Origin: Metallyticus violacea
Taxonomy: Eukaryota; Arthropoda; Insecta; Mantodea; Metallyticidae
Assembly (NCBI GenBank): GCA_030762175.1
Contig: CM060831.1
Span: forward strand, 67,314,001 to 67,378,000
Direction of reading: 5' to 3'
Length of the DNA: 64,000 nt
How positions within the stretch are numbered: position 1 is the first letter of the stretch; each line of letters starts with the position of its first letter. Positions 1-12,549 of this stretch are shown here, piece after piece. The notes under the pieces were generated by a model. That model saw only the letters and a program-made list of their open reading frames with translations, ran no database searches and was not told the origin of the DNA. The position numbers and the translations under genes are program-made.

Positions 1-2240
1 GTTAGAGAGATATGTTCATTAGTTAAATTCAAATGCACAGTTAAATCATTTCTATTTGAAAACTGCTTTTACTCCTTAGAAGAATATTTTAAATGTAATT
101 TAAACTGTGCTTAGGATGCTAAGTGTCAATAACCTGTTCTCAAATAAACTTGTAATAATTGTCTGCATTGAAATATTTTACTTTATTGGTGTTTATATCC
201 AAGATTACAAAACATTTCTTCACTTAAAATCTCTTCTGAGTCAAAATATTTAGAATACTCTTTATGGTTTCACTTACATGAGATTTTTCTATAGATTTCA
301 ACTTAGAAGAGATTATTAATGTGTGTTTCACTGTGTTCGATTCTAAATTGAATTGATATTGAAATTATTTTACTTGTTCATTATTTATTTATATTTATTT
401 TATTGTGGATTGATTAAATATTTTATTTCTGTTCTTGAGGAATTAGTTCTGCTCTATTAAGTCAGCAGATATAAGGATATATGATGGGGTATCATCATTT
501 TCCACTACACACTGTAGTATAAAATTACCTGGATATAATTAGACAAGGTGGCTCAGAAGTTTGATCCCCTGACCTAATTTCATAGATGTTTGGTTATAAG
601 AAATTTAAAGACTTTGTTGTATTCAATGGCCACCAAAAATATACAATTAAGGAGCTTAACCTATAACAGTAGGGTGCATTTTATTGTAGCACAACTGGTA
701 TGGTGGGGTCAAGTGGACCCCATTCCTTTTGTTCAAAATTATAAAGGATGGGGATAATAATAAATCACAATGAACTAAACATAATTTTAATATTCAGTTA
801 TACATAGAAATTAATCAGGCAACAATTACATTGTAACCCTCTTCATGCATGCATAGTCAGCTTTTTATCACATATGTGATTTTCAAAAATTGACATGCAG
901 TCATTTTAAGAATTTTGAACTGAATTACATAGTTTACTCTAGGAAAATAGTTTGAAATAGCAAGTTCAAGAATAACAGTACCCAATAAAAGTGTTTGAAA
1001 TTAAATACACATGACAATTAGACAAAATTGCAGTAGAAGTTTGCACACAATCGTTTAACTAAAAATCTCTTTTCCAGTCCCATCAGTTGAGAAAATTGAA
1101 TTTAGATCCTCATCATTGGAATTAAAAATTGCTGAATAGAGAAACAAGCCCAAAAATGCTTTTAGCTCTATTATATCTGTATCTGCTGCTTGATATCTGT
1201 TGTTATCAGATAACTTTTGTCTGATTTGCTGTAGTTTTTGTTTGTTCCCAAAATGATTTCCACTAAATTATCACTAGTTATCAGACATGACCACACATTC
1301 AATGCAGTGCAAGAGCTACTGAGACCTTTGGCAGGTCCATGAATCCTGGCATATGAATAACAATTACGTACATGAGTTCGAATGTTTGTAGCAGGTGGTA
1401 TGGAGCTCTACTTGAATCTGTTCTTTCTATAATAATGCCATGAAAATAATGGAGTCCCATTGTCCTTTTCCTCTTATTTTTCTTACTACTCATATCAGCC
1501 TTCATCACCTCTTTTCCATTCCCATTTTGTAATTCCTCCTCCAGCTATCACTATCATGAACACTGTTATAGTCAGGTCAAGATCTGAATCATCAATGTCA
1601 TTAAAGTCATTCTCTAGCTCATTTACCATCAATAACTTCCATTCTTTACGTTCCAGAATCAGTTTTCATTTGTTTGTGTGAGGTGATGCCATTTCCATCT
1701 GAAACAATATACCATGTGGTATAATATACTTTGCTTACATGCAGATGATGTCATTTCCTACTTAAACATATTGCAGCACGAGACAATATACTTACATTTT
1801 CAGTATGGTGGGGTCACCCTTACCCTTCTGAGGGGAAAAAGTGTTATTAATGATGTATACTAACTTGTTGCAACCCAACCAATATTCAGCAACTCAAAGT
1901 ATACTGCCTGAAAGGTACTGAGAGCTGCAGTGTCATATTGCAGCAAATATATGATTTACATGGTAAACAAAGTTTGCTGGGATCCTCCTGACTTCAGCAT
2001 ACAGGTTACAGATTAATTTAAATGCTTGTGTGCAAATCAGAAATAAGTTGGATACATTTGAGTTGTATGATACTCTAAGATAGTTCCGAATACTGTATGA
2101 TAGTGAATAGGAACTAAATAGATAATCTCAAGTAATGTCAAAAGTTCAGTAAAAGTTTGTTTTAAGAATATCCCTGGACACAACCCTTTTTTATTTTCTT
2201 TTGGTCACTACTATCTACTGTAAAAATAAATTACTTTTTT
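1..2240. other. unassigned AT-rich sequence
   Basis: No convincing exon, RNA gene or transposon protein seen. Bases about 259-365 resemble the 41.0-41.25 kb repeat, sharing GTGTTTCACTGTGTTCGATT. The rest has only short frames. Confidence 0.5.
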
Positions 2241-2355
2241 CAAACATTCTATGTGTAGTTTTAAATAGCAGGAATTTTTACAGTAAAATATAGTATATTT
2301 TGCAATTTTTTATAAGGAAAAGACTCAAATTTCACTAATTTTCTTCCACTTACTT

Positions 2356-2387
2356 GGACATGTTTTGAAGGCTGTTGCCTTCATCAG
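2356..2387 (-). ncRNA. hammerhead-ribozyme-like core of PLE P1
   Basis: On the minus strand the order is CTGATGA, stem II AGGC-AACA-GCCT, then TTCAAAACATGTCC. The first invariant block is perfect and stem II pairs fully. The GAAA block has G changed to A and stem I pairs only two bases, so this copy is probably inactive. Confidence 0.5.
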
Positions 2388-2972
2388 CACTATTTCACTG
2401 TCAGCTTCCCAGCATGATATTAAGATGTCGTCCTGTACATTTTATAAATTTAGTGATAAGGTTATCATTGTTTGGAGGATCAAAATTAAATACATTTTCT
2501 TTATTTTTGTTTATGAATACATTTTCCCATATTGTTAATTCTAAGGGTTTTTGAAGAGATTTTGAGTTATGGTTCATTTTAGAATTTGTGTTTTTTTAAA
2601 TATATATATAGTCAGAAATAGTATGCTTTTGCTGATTTCTCTGTGTGTTTATATTTTATATTTCTCATGTGCTCCGTAAACCATAAGGCAATGTTTCTTT
2701 TTCTTTCTATATTATTTTATATACTTCATTCTGCAACTGATATTTTAAATGCCTGAATCGTTTTCCTGGTGGTATTTTGTCTTTTATGTTGTGTAATTTT
2801 TAAGAGGTTTTTATAAACTATATTTTTTACTGGAGCCAAAATAATGTTAAAAATATTCTGGAATTTGCCCATGGCTGGTATAATTTCTTATATATATGAT
2901 CTCCTTTGAAGTCTTTTAGTATGGTAATGAGACCTATAGTAAACACAATAAATTCACCCACATATAATTTAG

Positions 2973-3246
2973 AATGCCACGGTGGTCGAGATCGTTAAGG
3001 TGCAGACTTGTGAGCGTGAGGTCTGGGGTTTGAATCCTGCCAGGACCGTCCTCCCTGACTGAGATTTTTTCCACAAATGGCAAATACTGGGGAGATACCC
3101 TAAACTTAGGCCTGGAATGTTTCCTTCCTAAAAATAAAAAAAAAAAAAAAATAAAAAAAAAAAAAAATCCCAATATATCATTTCATCTCATGTATCATCA
3201 GTGTGGTGTCTGTGGTGCCTCAGTAGTAAAAATGAGCGTTAAACAC

Positions 3247-3291
<45 letters not shown>

Positions 3292-3302
3292 CAACAACAA
3301 AC
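2973..3302 (+). mobile_element. SINE2 (tRNA-derived) with poly-A tail
   Basis: Pol III boxes are visible (A-like ACGGTGGTCGAGATCGTTAA, B-like GGTTTGAATCC), then an unrelated body and a ~40-nt A tail at 3250-3289. A 9-bp direct repeat, ATAATTTAG, at 2964-2972 and 3303-3311 fits a target-site duplication. It sits between the two arms of PLE P1. Related pieces occur at 50766-50972, 8735-8823 (minus) and 56699-56753 (minus). Confidence 0.8.
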
Positions 3303-3353
3303 ATAATTTAGTCAATTGCCTTTTAAACAAATTTAATACTTTACCAAAATGCC

Positions 3354-3571
3354 AAAGCTGAAGCATTAGGATTAATAGAAAGAATTAGACATGTGAAATT
3401 AGAATACAGGGATTTGCTAGTTTCTTATGATGTGGTCTCTCTGTTTCCTAGCATTCTCAAAGAAAGCTGAACCATTAGGATTAATAGAAAGAATCAGACA
3501 TGTGAAATTAGAATACAGGGATTTGCTAGTTTCTTATGATGTGGCCTCTCTGTTTCCTAGCATTTTCAAAG
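3354..3571 (+). repeat. 109-bp tandem duplication inside the PLE P1 reverse transcriptase
   Basis: Two copies, 3354-3462 and 3463-3571, nearly identical. 109 is not a multiple of three, so the duplication itself shifts the RT frame. It covers the LVSYDV motif. Confidence 0.9.
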
Positions 3572-4799
3572 AAAAACTACTAATATCATAAAGAAATGGT
3601 TAACTTCAATAAACCGATCTGGAGAAGTAATAGAACAATATTTAAATTTGCATAATCAAACCTACTTCACATTCAGAGCCAGTGTCTATACCAAAAGAAT
3701 GGTCTAGTTATGAGAAATCCACTCACTATTCTTGGAAGTTATGCAAATGAGTTTCTTAGAAACAAAATAAATTTATGCTTTTCCACATATATACAAAAGT
3801 TGATACCATTATGTAAAATGTCTTTGCAATAGTAAATGAAAAATGGAAAGAGGATGGAATAAAATTATTCAACCTACAAGATAACATTGTTAAATTTGGA
3901 CACACCAAACATTCCAGAAGATCTTTAAAGATGCAAACATTATTTTGCCTCAAATAAACAAATGCAATTTAAAAAAATCTTCTAAAAGCCAACACAAAAG
4001 ACAAAATTATGCTAGGAAAACAATCAGGCATTTGTAAAATCAGTAGCAAAGACTGCAATATAAAATATGTAGGAAAAACAGAAAGAAACATTACCTTATG
4101 GTTTAAGGAATACATTAGAAATGTAAAATATCAACACCCTGAAAAATCAAAAATAGCATGCCATTTCTGGCACAAAAAAGAGAGAGAGAGGGAAAAAACA
4201 GAAAAGAAAGCCACCACCACAAAATCCAAAATGAACCAATATATCTCTTAAAAGCTATTAAAAACCTATAGAATTAACTGTAAGGGAAAATAAACTTATA
4301 AACAAAAACAAAGAAAATTTAATTTTAAATAGCAGGAAGAGCATGTGCTGGAACTTCAAGGTCAAGGAGTCATGGTGATGTCACCGCAGAAGAGGATATC
4401 ACTGGACAGGCGTTTGTCTCGAGAGATTCAATAGTTGGCGAGAGGGTTAATGGAGGGGAGAAGGAGATAGGATGTCACAATGGATTCCAGCATTGTGTCA
4501 ACACCATGTGACAGTATTTTAGAGCTTGACAACAGTACAGCGATATGCGGGAAGAAATGTGTATCCCTGGTAGAATAAGATTTGGCAGTGGGAGGGATCG
4601 AACTCAGAAGTCGGAAGATATTGCAGGAATTTAGAACTAGAGTGGACTCAAAATAGGGTGAAAAGGAGGAGATTGGGTGTCTTAGGCTACGTTTTTGGAA
4701 TTGTTGAGACTTAAAAACCTGTTTGTCTTTGGGTTTTATTGGTTTGTTAGTTGAAACTTGCATTTATTAGCATTACTCGAGACATGGTTAGAGGACAAG

Positions 4800-6985
4800 A
4801 AGGAATATTAAGGGTAGAGCCTCAGATAGTTTGGGGCTATTATTAGAAAGGAATGGAAGGGCAAGATCAAAGACTGGAACTCTAGGATGGAGGGTGTAAT
4901 ATAGGTAAAATTGGTGAAGTTAACATTATGTTTAGGGATAGTTTATAAATTATAACCCACCCAGAAACTCCCAGTTTCACAGCCCAGATCTTTTCTGTCA
5001 GTTAGGAAATGAGATGGAAGAAATTAGAAAGGAATTGCCTATGAAATAATTTTTATTACTAGGAGATTTCAATGCGAGAAATGGGAATTTGCAAAGGATT
5101 GGAAGTATGTTAGATAATTTAGCCATATAGCAAGACAAGAGGAGAGTTAAATGAATGAAAAAGGTATGAAATTTGTTCAGTTTGTTAATTCAATGGTTTG
5201 GTTATTTTAAAAGGCTTTTGGGAGGGAGATAATGTTGGTGAATGTACATTTGTTAGAGCAAGTAGTCAAAGTGCTGTGGATTTTGCTGCATGTGGTTGGG
5301 AGTCAGGTTCAGTAATAAATTTTAAAATGATGAATTTAGTTAGTAACACCCCATTTTCAATTAGGGTGAAGTGGAGGGGTAAAATTAATGGTAAGAAGGA
5401 TTTATATTCAAATAAAAGGGAATTGGGTGAGAAAGTGGATAGATATAGGTGGAATCAGGTCCCAGACTGGAGAGTTTAATTCAATCATGAATTCTGTTAA
5501 GATTATGTATCCGAAATGAATCTATATATTGAATTAGATAAGGTAAAGAGCCATTATTTTTATTAGAATTCATGCTTAAATGGCCGGGTAACAGTATACT
5601 TATAAGGAGCAGGAATAAAATTAAAAGCTACAATGACTGGTTTAATAAAAAATGCACGGATTTGAGAAGATTAGTAAAGGGTGAGGGTGCCATAATCAAG
5701 TGAGAGAAAATGCTCGATGGGAGGATAGAGGAAAGCTGATCATGTTAAGGGTACTGTATTAAAGGTTATTAGACTAGAAGATGAATGGGGTAGTAAAAGG
5801 CCTTAGAAATAAAGGCAAAAATTAAATCTGGGAAGACATAACGAAAATGGGAAATTATAAGAAATTGTACAAACACTAGAGCTGGGAGATTGTTAAATGT
5901 ACCAGAGCAATGGGTGGAGTATTTTAAATGCTTATTTGAATTCAGAGATTCTGAGAAGAGGGGCTAGAATTTGGAATTAGAATTGAGATACAATGAAGAG
6001 CTGAAAAGAGAATTTTCTTGTAAAGAGGCAGTAGGTAAGGATGGATTTCCAGGTCTGAGCAAGATCAATTCAAGTGTTTGACTAGATTATTTAATTTAAT
6101 TAAGAGGATACCCAAGAGCTGGCATACTGCTATTATTCACTATATTCAAGTAAAAGAGTTCTATTGATGATCCAGTTTGCTATAGAAGTATTGCCCTTTT
6201 GTCTAATTTTGATAAGGTTTTCATTGGGATTCTAACTGATATCATTTATTCAAATGATTGGTTAGATGATTTAATTTCTTCATTTCAATCAGGTTTTAGG
6301 AAAGATCAGAGAACTGCTAAAAATGTATTTGTTATTAAAACAATGATAGATAAGTGTTTGGAAAATAAACATGGTAGGTTATATGCAATATATGTTTATT
6401 TAGAGAAGGCATATGATAGAATTAATAGAGAATAGAATAGAGAGCAGATAATAGATGGAATTAATTATTGTGCAATTTATGACATAAGGGGATGAGCAAG
6501 GAGATGATTATTTTGTTGAAAGAACTTTATAAGGGCAATATGTTTTGTGTCAAATGTGGGGAAGGTTTTGTGATTGAGGAAGTAACCCAAGATAGGAGGA
6601 TCAGGCAAGGATGCAAGTTGAGTCTGATTCTCTTCAATCTATTTATAATGGTAGGTTTACAGTTAACATCCAAAAACCGATAATAAACAAGTTGGAGATT
6701 CCGGGCTTAATTTACGCAAATGATTTAATAGTAACATTATTTCAGTGATAGGATTAAGATATGTGTTATTAGAAATTAAAAGATATTGTAAACAATGAGA
6801 TCTTAAAGTGAATCAGGAGAACGTCAAAAAATGGAAATAAGCTGAGGACAGATGAGAAGTGCTTCATGCTGGGGAGGGAGATACACACTATGAAAGAATT
6901 CACACACTTAGGAATGTTTCTGAGCTCTATTGCCCAACAAATTGGAGCAGGTGCTGAAGCTATGTGTCAGATTTTTTTCATTTTA
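4800..6985 (+). mobile_element. degenerate non-LTR (LINE) retrotransposon: endonuclease and reverse transcriptase
   Basis: Endonuclease motifs: FLLLGDFNARNG near 5050-5090, then GECTFVRASSQSAVDFAACG at about 5230, and VSNTPFSI where SDHFPI is usual. RT motifs: FQSGFRKDQRTAKNVFVI and AIYVYLEKAYDRINR (6199-6435), RRIRQGCKLSLILFNLFI near 6590-6650, and LIYANDLIV near 6710 in place of the catalytic Y-A-D-D. Many stops and frameshifts make it a fossil. The clade is not resolved. Confidence 0.85.
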
Positions 6986-6989
6986 TATA

Positions 6990-7565
6990 TACTTGAATGA
7001 ATGAATTTATGCAATACTCAATATAATAAATATAAAGTAAAATACAAGTCATCCTTTCATCCTATGCTCTTTTGCATTTATCAATTACAAATCTTTCTTC
7101 TAATATTTTATTTCAATTTAGTTGGTGATTTTCTTATTAATCCAATGTCCACAACATTGTGGTTATTCGGATGTTGGAATTCATTCTCGTAATTAAAGCT
7201 GTCATCTCTTCTCCACATTTAACATGTTTATTAATCCCCTTCAATCATTTCTTCCTTACTTGTCCACCTTTTTTTTTCTCTGAATTTAAAATCAGTGTTT
7301 TATTTCCAACTACTACTCTCAAAAATCTAGTTTCTTTACATTTTAATAAACTATACCAGATATTATTCTTTTGTACATACTATAAATTCTTTTGCCTACT
7401 ATTTTCAACTTGGCAACTTCTGTACTCAAGCGAGCAATCCTTCTTTATCAGTCTTATTACAATATTCAACATATTTTTCTCTACCCCATACATTTTTTTG
7501 TGCATCTATATAAACTTAACACTTTTTACTATTAAAGCCATAAAATATTTCTTGCACTTCAACCC
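6990..7565 (-). mobile_element. LINE 3'-end fragment, opposite orientation
   Basis: Read on the minus strand this is A/G-rich and ends in ATAAATTCATTCATTCAAG at about 7005-6985, matching the ATTC-repeat tails of the LINE fragments ending near 17310 and 55600. No intact protein. Confidence 0.45.
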
Positions 7566-7569
7566 TTAG

Positions 7570-9020
7570 CTAATTTTTTTAATTCTGTATCTTTTTACAT
7601 ATTTCTCCCATACCAAACCTTTAAAAAACCTCCTTAACCATCTTTAATGAGGCCTCTCTCTTTTAACTTCTCTTGTAAAAATCAAACACTGCCTTAATGT
7701 ATTTTCTTTCTCTAACATGTTGATCCTGAACCAATATTTTACTATGCTTTCCACTATTTTCCCTATTCATTATTGAGTGAAGCTCTTGACAGACCCAAAA
7801 TTAGTTTATAGGAACTTCTATGGACCAAAGTGTCATTTACTTTTGAATATCCCAAATAACAGTTTTGCCTAAATTATTACTGTGTAAACTCTCTGTACTC
7901 ATTTAACTTGCATTCCTGGCTATAAACACCAACAACTTTTCTTCTTCTGAGATTATAATATGTACTGCTAATATCACCGATATATAGGTTAGTTGCTAAA
8001 TGCTGCCTGTCTATGCAGTCAGTATTGAATTGAATTTATTCATAAACTCATTACTTCAATTAATACATACATTTTATAATTATAAATTTTAAAAAAGTCT
8101 TTATGAACACTTAAAAATTAAATACTAATATGATGGGGCCAGGGATCTTATCTAAATCTGAAGGTCCTAACCTCTCTATACATTATTACAAATGATTAGT
8201 TTTCCTTTTTCAGATTTCTAGAAGAGAGAAACTTTCTCATTCACTCTCATGTTTATGTTTCTTGTCCAAAATATCCATCCCAATTAACATTATCTGCGAA
8301 GAGAAAATTATTTTTAGACTGCTTCCATGTCTACTGGTAGTGATTGTGACTATAAATCAGAAGATCTGGATTTGATTTCTGGTCTGATCAAGCTGTCTGG
8401 ATAAGGTCTTTTTGTTTTGTTTTTCCTTATCCTGAGAAGGTAGCTACCAGATAGCTTTAAGGTACCAAGGACTCCGAGCTCATTTGCACCATCATTAATT
8501 CATTTCATATCATTCATGAATACAAGGACTACAGACTTACACCTACAGTATCCACCTCCAATCTACAGACGTCGTGAGAAGGCCAATGCAAACAAAGTGA
8601 TATATATAAACTAACCTCTAATCTTTTTCTGGAGTAGTTTTTTTCCCCCCCAGCTCTTTCTTCTATTTCCAATTTATTTTTCCTTAACTCTTCCTAAAAT
8701 TTCACCCATTATTTTGTTTGTTTGTTGTTGTTTTTAACAGTGTTTATCACCTGTTTTTTCTACTGAGGCATCACAGGCAGTTTACACTGATGATGCATGA
8801 GATGAAATGATAAATTGGGAAAGGATTTTTTTTTTAAATTTGCATCTCTCATATCTTCTAGCTATTATATCACCACATATCATTTTGATCCAGAATAGCT
8901 TCTCTTCCGTATTTTTATATATTTACCCTGGTATCAAACAGTGAAATGTCCATTCTCTTTCCCCATATATAACACATACTTCCAGATTATCATTCCTAAA
9001 CCCATTTAGAAAGCACATCC
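7570..9020. other. unassigned AT-rich sequence with SINE fragments
   Basis: A tRNA-like head may start near 8330 (TGGTAGTGATTGTGAC then GGATTTGATTTCTGG). 8735-8823 is a minus-strand piece of SINE2. Nothing else recognised. Confidence 0.4.
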
Positions 9021-9028
9021 ATGAAAAT

Positions 9029-9347
9029 CATTTCCTTTCTTGTTTATCACATCTATCAGCATATTCCTCTCTACCCCATTCTTTTTTATGCAGTTAGTAA
9101 TATTTGTGAATTCTCTTGTGCAGTTTTTCTGAAATATATTTTTACAGCTTACTCTCAAAGTTCACATGTATGCATTCATAATGTATTCATTTCCTTTCTT
9201 GTTTATCACAGCTATCAGCATATTCCTCTCTAACCCATTCTTTTTTATGCAGTTAGTAATATTTGTGAATTCTCTTGTGCAGTTTTTCTGAAATATATTT
9301 TTTACAGCTTATTCTCAAAGTTCACTTGTATGCATCTTCTGATACTT
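9029..9347. repeat. 159-bp tandem duplication
   Basis: Units 9029-9187 and 9188-9347 are almost identical, starting CATTTCCTTTCTTGTTTATC. One unit has an extra T. The sequence encodes nothing I recognise. Confidence 0.9.
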
Positions 9348-9521
9348 TCCTAAAACAGTCTAATAATTATAACAATTTGTAATTGATGATGGAATGAATC
9401 TTTTGAAAATTTTAAATTTTGTCATTGATGAAGGTTTTGACATATCCCATGATTGTTATGATAAAGGTATAACTAAAATTACTAGAATGAATTAAATTAA
9501 TAACATTAAAAGAATTTTTAA

Positions 9522-11593
9522 CCTTCTGGCAGGCGTGCTTAATTCTGTCACATGAGCAGATGCTCAATGTAAAGTTTACAACATGTATATTGTTAAGTAA
9601 TAACTAGACAGTTCTGGAGAAGTTGGAAAATATGTTGACAAAACAGTTTACATGCATTGTTGTAAGATGCTAAAACAACAAATTTAGTTATTTGAGTTCT
9701 TGATGACACTAATTTGTTCCATTATTCTGATAAGTGTTCACTTTCATCACATCTTTCACAGATAACTTGCCTTTTTGTGTGCTTTTTGCAGCAAAATTTT
9801 TGCATTCTCATATTTAACTGAAGTGGATCAATTTCTTTCATATCCGTACAAGATGCACAGCCCCTTGTTTCTTAGTTGCAGGTACATGGATCTGATCTTC
9901 AGAAGTTGATGATTCAACATAGAACAGTGTGAGAAATACTATGAAATTGATTGGCAAGGATTTGATTTGTGCTCTAAGTATGATTCTTTCACAAGACCTC
10001 CTGCTAGCTGCTGAAGATAAACACGTTTTCTTGAAGGTGCCTCAGATTTCATGAAGAAAATATTTTGTGAATTGATGCCTGTAATGTTCAAAAATGTGAA
10101 AAATAGAGCCAGTGACCCATCTTCTTGTAATCCTTGAAACAGAGTAAAAGGCACACATTTTATCAACTCTATTTTTTGTCATATGTAACCAATGATGATT
10201 TCAGGCTTGTTTGTTCCTTCATCAATTACTGCCATGTCATCCACAGCAGATAGAAGGACAACAGCTTGGTTTTAACAATTCAAATATGAAACTAAAGTCT
10301 TATCCTTCTGAAATCCAACAATTTTCCCAATTATTTTCTCTTGCTAGGCAGAAATTCTGGAGGAATTTCAACGGCTGAGGATGTGAACAACTGTTCCACA
10401 AAGCATGTCCTGAGTAAATCTCATGTAAGTGAAACCATAGTGTTCTAAATATTTCACATCAAGAAGATATCATTTTAGTCCATATTTGGCTGTTTTGCTG
10501 GATATGGACTGTGTCCATCTGTAGAGGCCTCTTAAAGAGTGAAACATTTCATCTATTGTGGTAAATTCGTTTATGCTGTAGGAGTTCGTACATTTAGCAA
10601 CATTCCTCCAATATGGTACGAATTGCAGCCAACTTATCAGTTTTTCTCCTGGGATCCCTTAGTTCTACATCAAACTGCATTCAACCTAGAAGGGAAACTC
10701 ATTACAGCCCTAAGTAATTGCATTCCTATTCCATCAGCTGCCCAAAATTCCATTCTAGTTCCAATCAAAAAAATTATCCGCAGCACAGCCATTATTTTAT
10801 GTCTTACTGTCACCTTATTATCCCTTTCATATGAGAACTGGTGTGTGTCTGGGTGTCTATTTATATACATATTTGTATAGTTTACAATTTCATCAATAAT
10901 GGCAATGTCAATTATCATCAGAAAAGCACCAACTTATCAGCGATATTCATTAAGCTGCTCTTGGGGCCTGGAAGAATTTTCATGATATTTTTTCTCTTTG
11001 TTTTTGAAGTTTCAGCACATTCATTTTTATACCACATAACTTTGTTTCTTCCAATAAAGAACTTCTGTACTTCATTTAGCTTGTCAAGATCATCATCTAA
11101 CCCATCCTATTCAAATTCACTTCTAATTCAATGTTCTTGTCACTTATATTTGTATCACTTTTCTGTAGTTCTGTAAAATCTGTAAAGGTTTCATTGTCAC
11201 TTTCTTCAAATAATTTGCAAATCTCCTCATCCGATAAACCCTTTGAACTGAAAATAAATAATAAAAATAATAAATAAACATATGTGCCCATATAACAGGA
11301 TTCACAAATTGAAAGTGCTACTATTTAGAATACTAATGATTAAGTGCATTTTAATAGTTATTACACTTACCTTTGCATATTGCTGATTCCTACAGCCAAG
11401 CATGTATCCATCACAAGAGCAGATGCCCTGTACTTTTTACTACGTTCACTGCCTCATTACTTAGAATGCAATAAGTCAACTAAGAACATTAAGCAAAGAA
11501 ACAGCAACCGTCATCACATTGACATTGCATCGGTGATGCAATAGCTCACGGTAAAACAATGATAAAGTTTACAACAGTGCACCTGCTGGAAGG
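9522..11593 (-). mobile_element. piggyBac-family element, both ends present, transposase decayed
   Basis: TTAA at 9518-9521 and 11594-11597 flank inverted ends CCTTCTGGCAGGCGTGC (left) and CCTTCCAGCAGGTGC (right, complement). The minus strand encodes piggyBac pieces in order: an acidic N-terminus GLSDEEICKLFEESDNE (~11.25-11.1 kb); IDEIVNYTNMYINR (~10.9 kb); KPEIIIGYI (~10.2 kb); LFFTFLNITGINSQNIFF and RVYLQQLAGGLVKE (10.1-9.97 kb); and a C-terminal Cys finger, RGCASC ... CCKKHTKRQVICERC (~9.87-9.73 kb). Several frameshifts and stops, and loss of the G-V-D motif, show it is dead. It inserted at TTAA as the family does. Confidence 0.9.
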
Positions 11594-11833
11594 TTAAAAT
11601 GAAAATAAACAATATGAAGAAAATTAAATAAAGAAAAGTATTTTCTTTTTGCTAACATGGATCCTGACATATGAGCTTCAAAAACAGAAGAGAATACAAA
11701 GTTACAAACAGCAGAAATGAAAATTCTAAGACATGTAGAGGATGTCTAGTGAGCTGATAAAATCTGATGGAGCTGTAAGAACAGACTGACAGAGAGTCCT
11801 CAACATTTATGTGGCTTCTTTTCTTCAACACTG

Positions 11834-12546
11834 TTGACTGCCAGACACCATATTTACAGCCTGCTCCTAGCAGGAGTTTATCACAACATTGAGCCCAGCT
11901 GCCACTGCTGTGGCTATGACCATGGAATTTCAGAGTGTACCTGGGAGGCCTGGTGCCATTATTATGGTGCCAAAACCTTGAGTTTAGAGCTCATTTTTCA
12001 AATCTGGTCTACTGCCGCCAATGCTGCTTAACTTATTGTGGGGACAGCAACCATTATACAGGCCAAGTATCATGCCCTCTCTACCTTAGGGCCTGCCAAC
12101 TTAACACCAACTGTAAGCACAAACATGCAGCAAAACCAAACTATCAAGCAACAAGATCTACATCACCAGCATCAGCCAAAACTTCAATGTTGCTGACAAA
12201 TACTGCTGCAAACACCTTGGATAAACTTCAGCTCAATATCCTAGAGCTCCACTCCAGGTTGCTCAACATCTGTGCTTGGTTAAGTCACCTGGAAATGACT
12301 AATATCTTGCTGCAAACCACCATCACCATTGCAATCGAGAATTTAGCAGCACATAAACATTATATTAACTCAAGATTGGATGCTCTCCAAGAAGCTATAA
12401 ACAATTCAGAACTACAATCAGACAACTCAAACAGAAAACAGTACACCCATCACCACCAGAGCCTACAGCAAGCTATTATTTGCCTTACCCCAACACTATT
12501 CATTACAGAAGATTTCCATAAGCCAAAAGTTTATGAAGCATTATGA
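11834..12546 (+). pseudogene. possible LINE ORF1 (gag-like) fragment with Cys/His knuckles
   Basis: Two overlapping frames. The first has CHCCGYDHGISECTWEAWCH, the second CRQCCLTYCGDSNHYTGQ then a Gln/Asn/His-rich helix-forming tail to 12546. Clustered Cys/His followed by a polar region is like ORF1 proteins of jockey- or I-type LINEs, but order and spacing are not canonical. The composition is less AT-rich than its surroundings. It could also be another TE protein. Confidence 0.35.
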
Positions 12547-12549
12547 TTA

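Larger units (their letters stand above)
2275..4322. mobile_element. Penelope-like element composite (P1), two copies head to head, split by a SINE
   Basis: Left part (2275-2960) is in minus orientation and carries the element's 3' end. Right part (3312-4322) is plus and codes reverse-transcriptase pieces (LLVSYDVVSLFPSI near 3.4 kb, GLVMRNPLTILGSYANEFL near 3.7 kb) and a GIY-YIG endonuclease at 4009-4200 (QSGICKISSKDCNIKYVGKT). Part of the RT and the connector to GIY-YIG are deleted, and stops and a 109-bp duplication break the frame. A 16-bp direct repeat, TTTTAAATAGCAGGAA, lies at 2259-2274 and 4323-4338 and may be the target-site duplication. SINE2 sits at 2973-3302 between the halves. 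Confidence 0.85.

Noticed and set aside
4428..4763. 111-codon minus-strand frame
   Set aside because: No recognisable motif; lies in the 5' part of a plus-strand LINE.
7159..7569. 136-codon plus-strand frame rich in Phe/Leu
   Set aside because: It is the antisense of an A-rich LINE 3' end; no transmembrane-gene context or homology.
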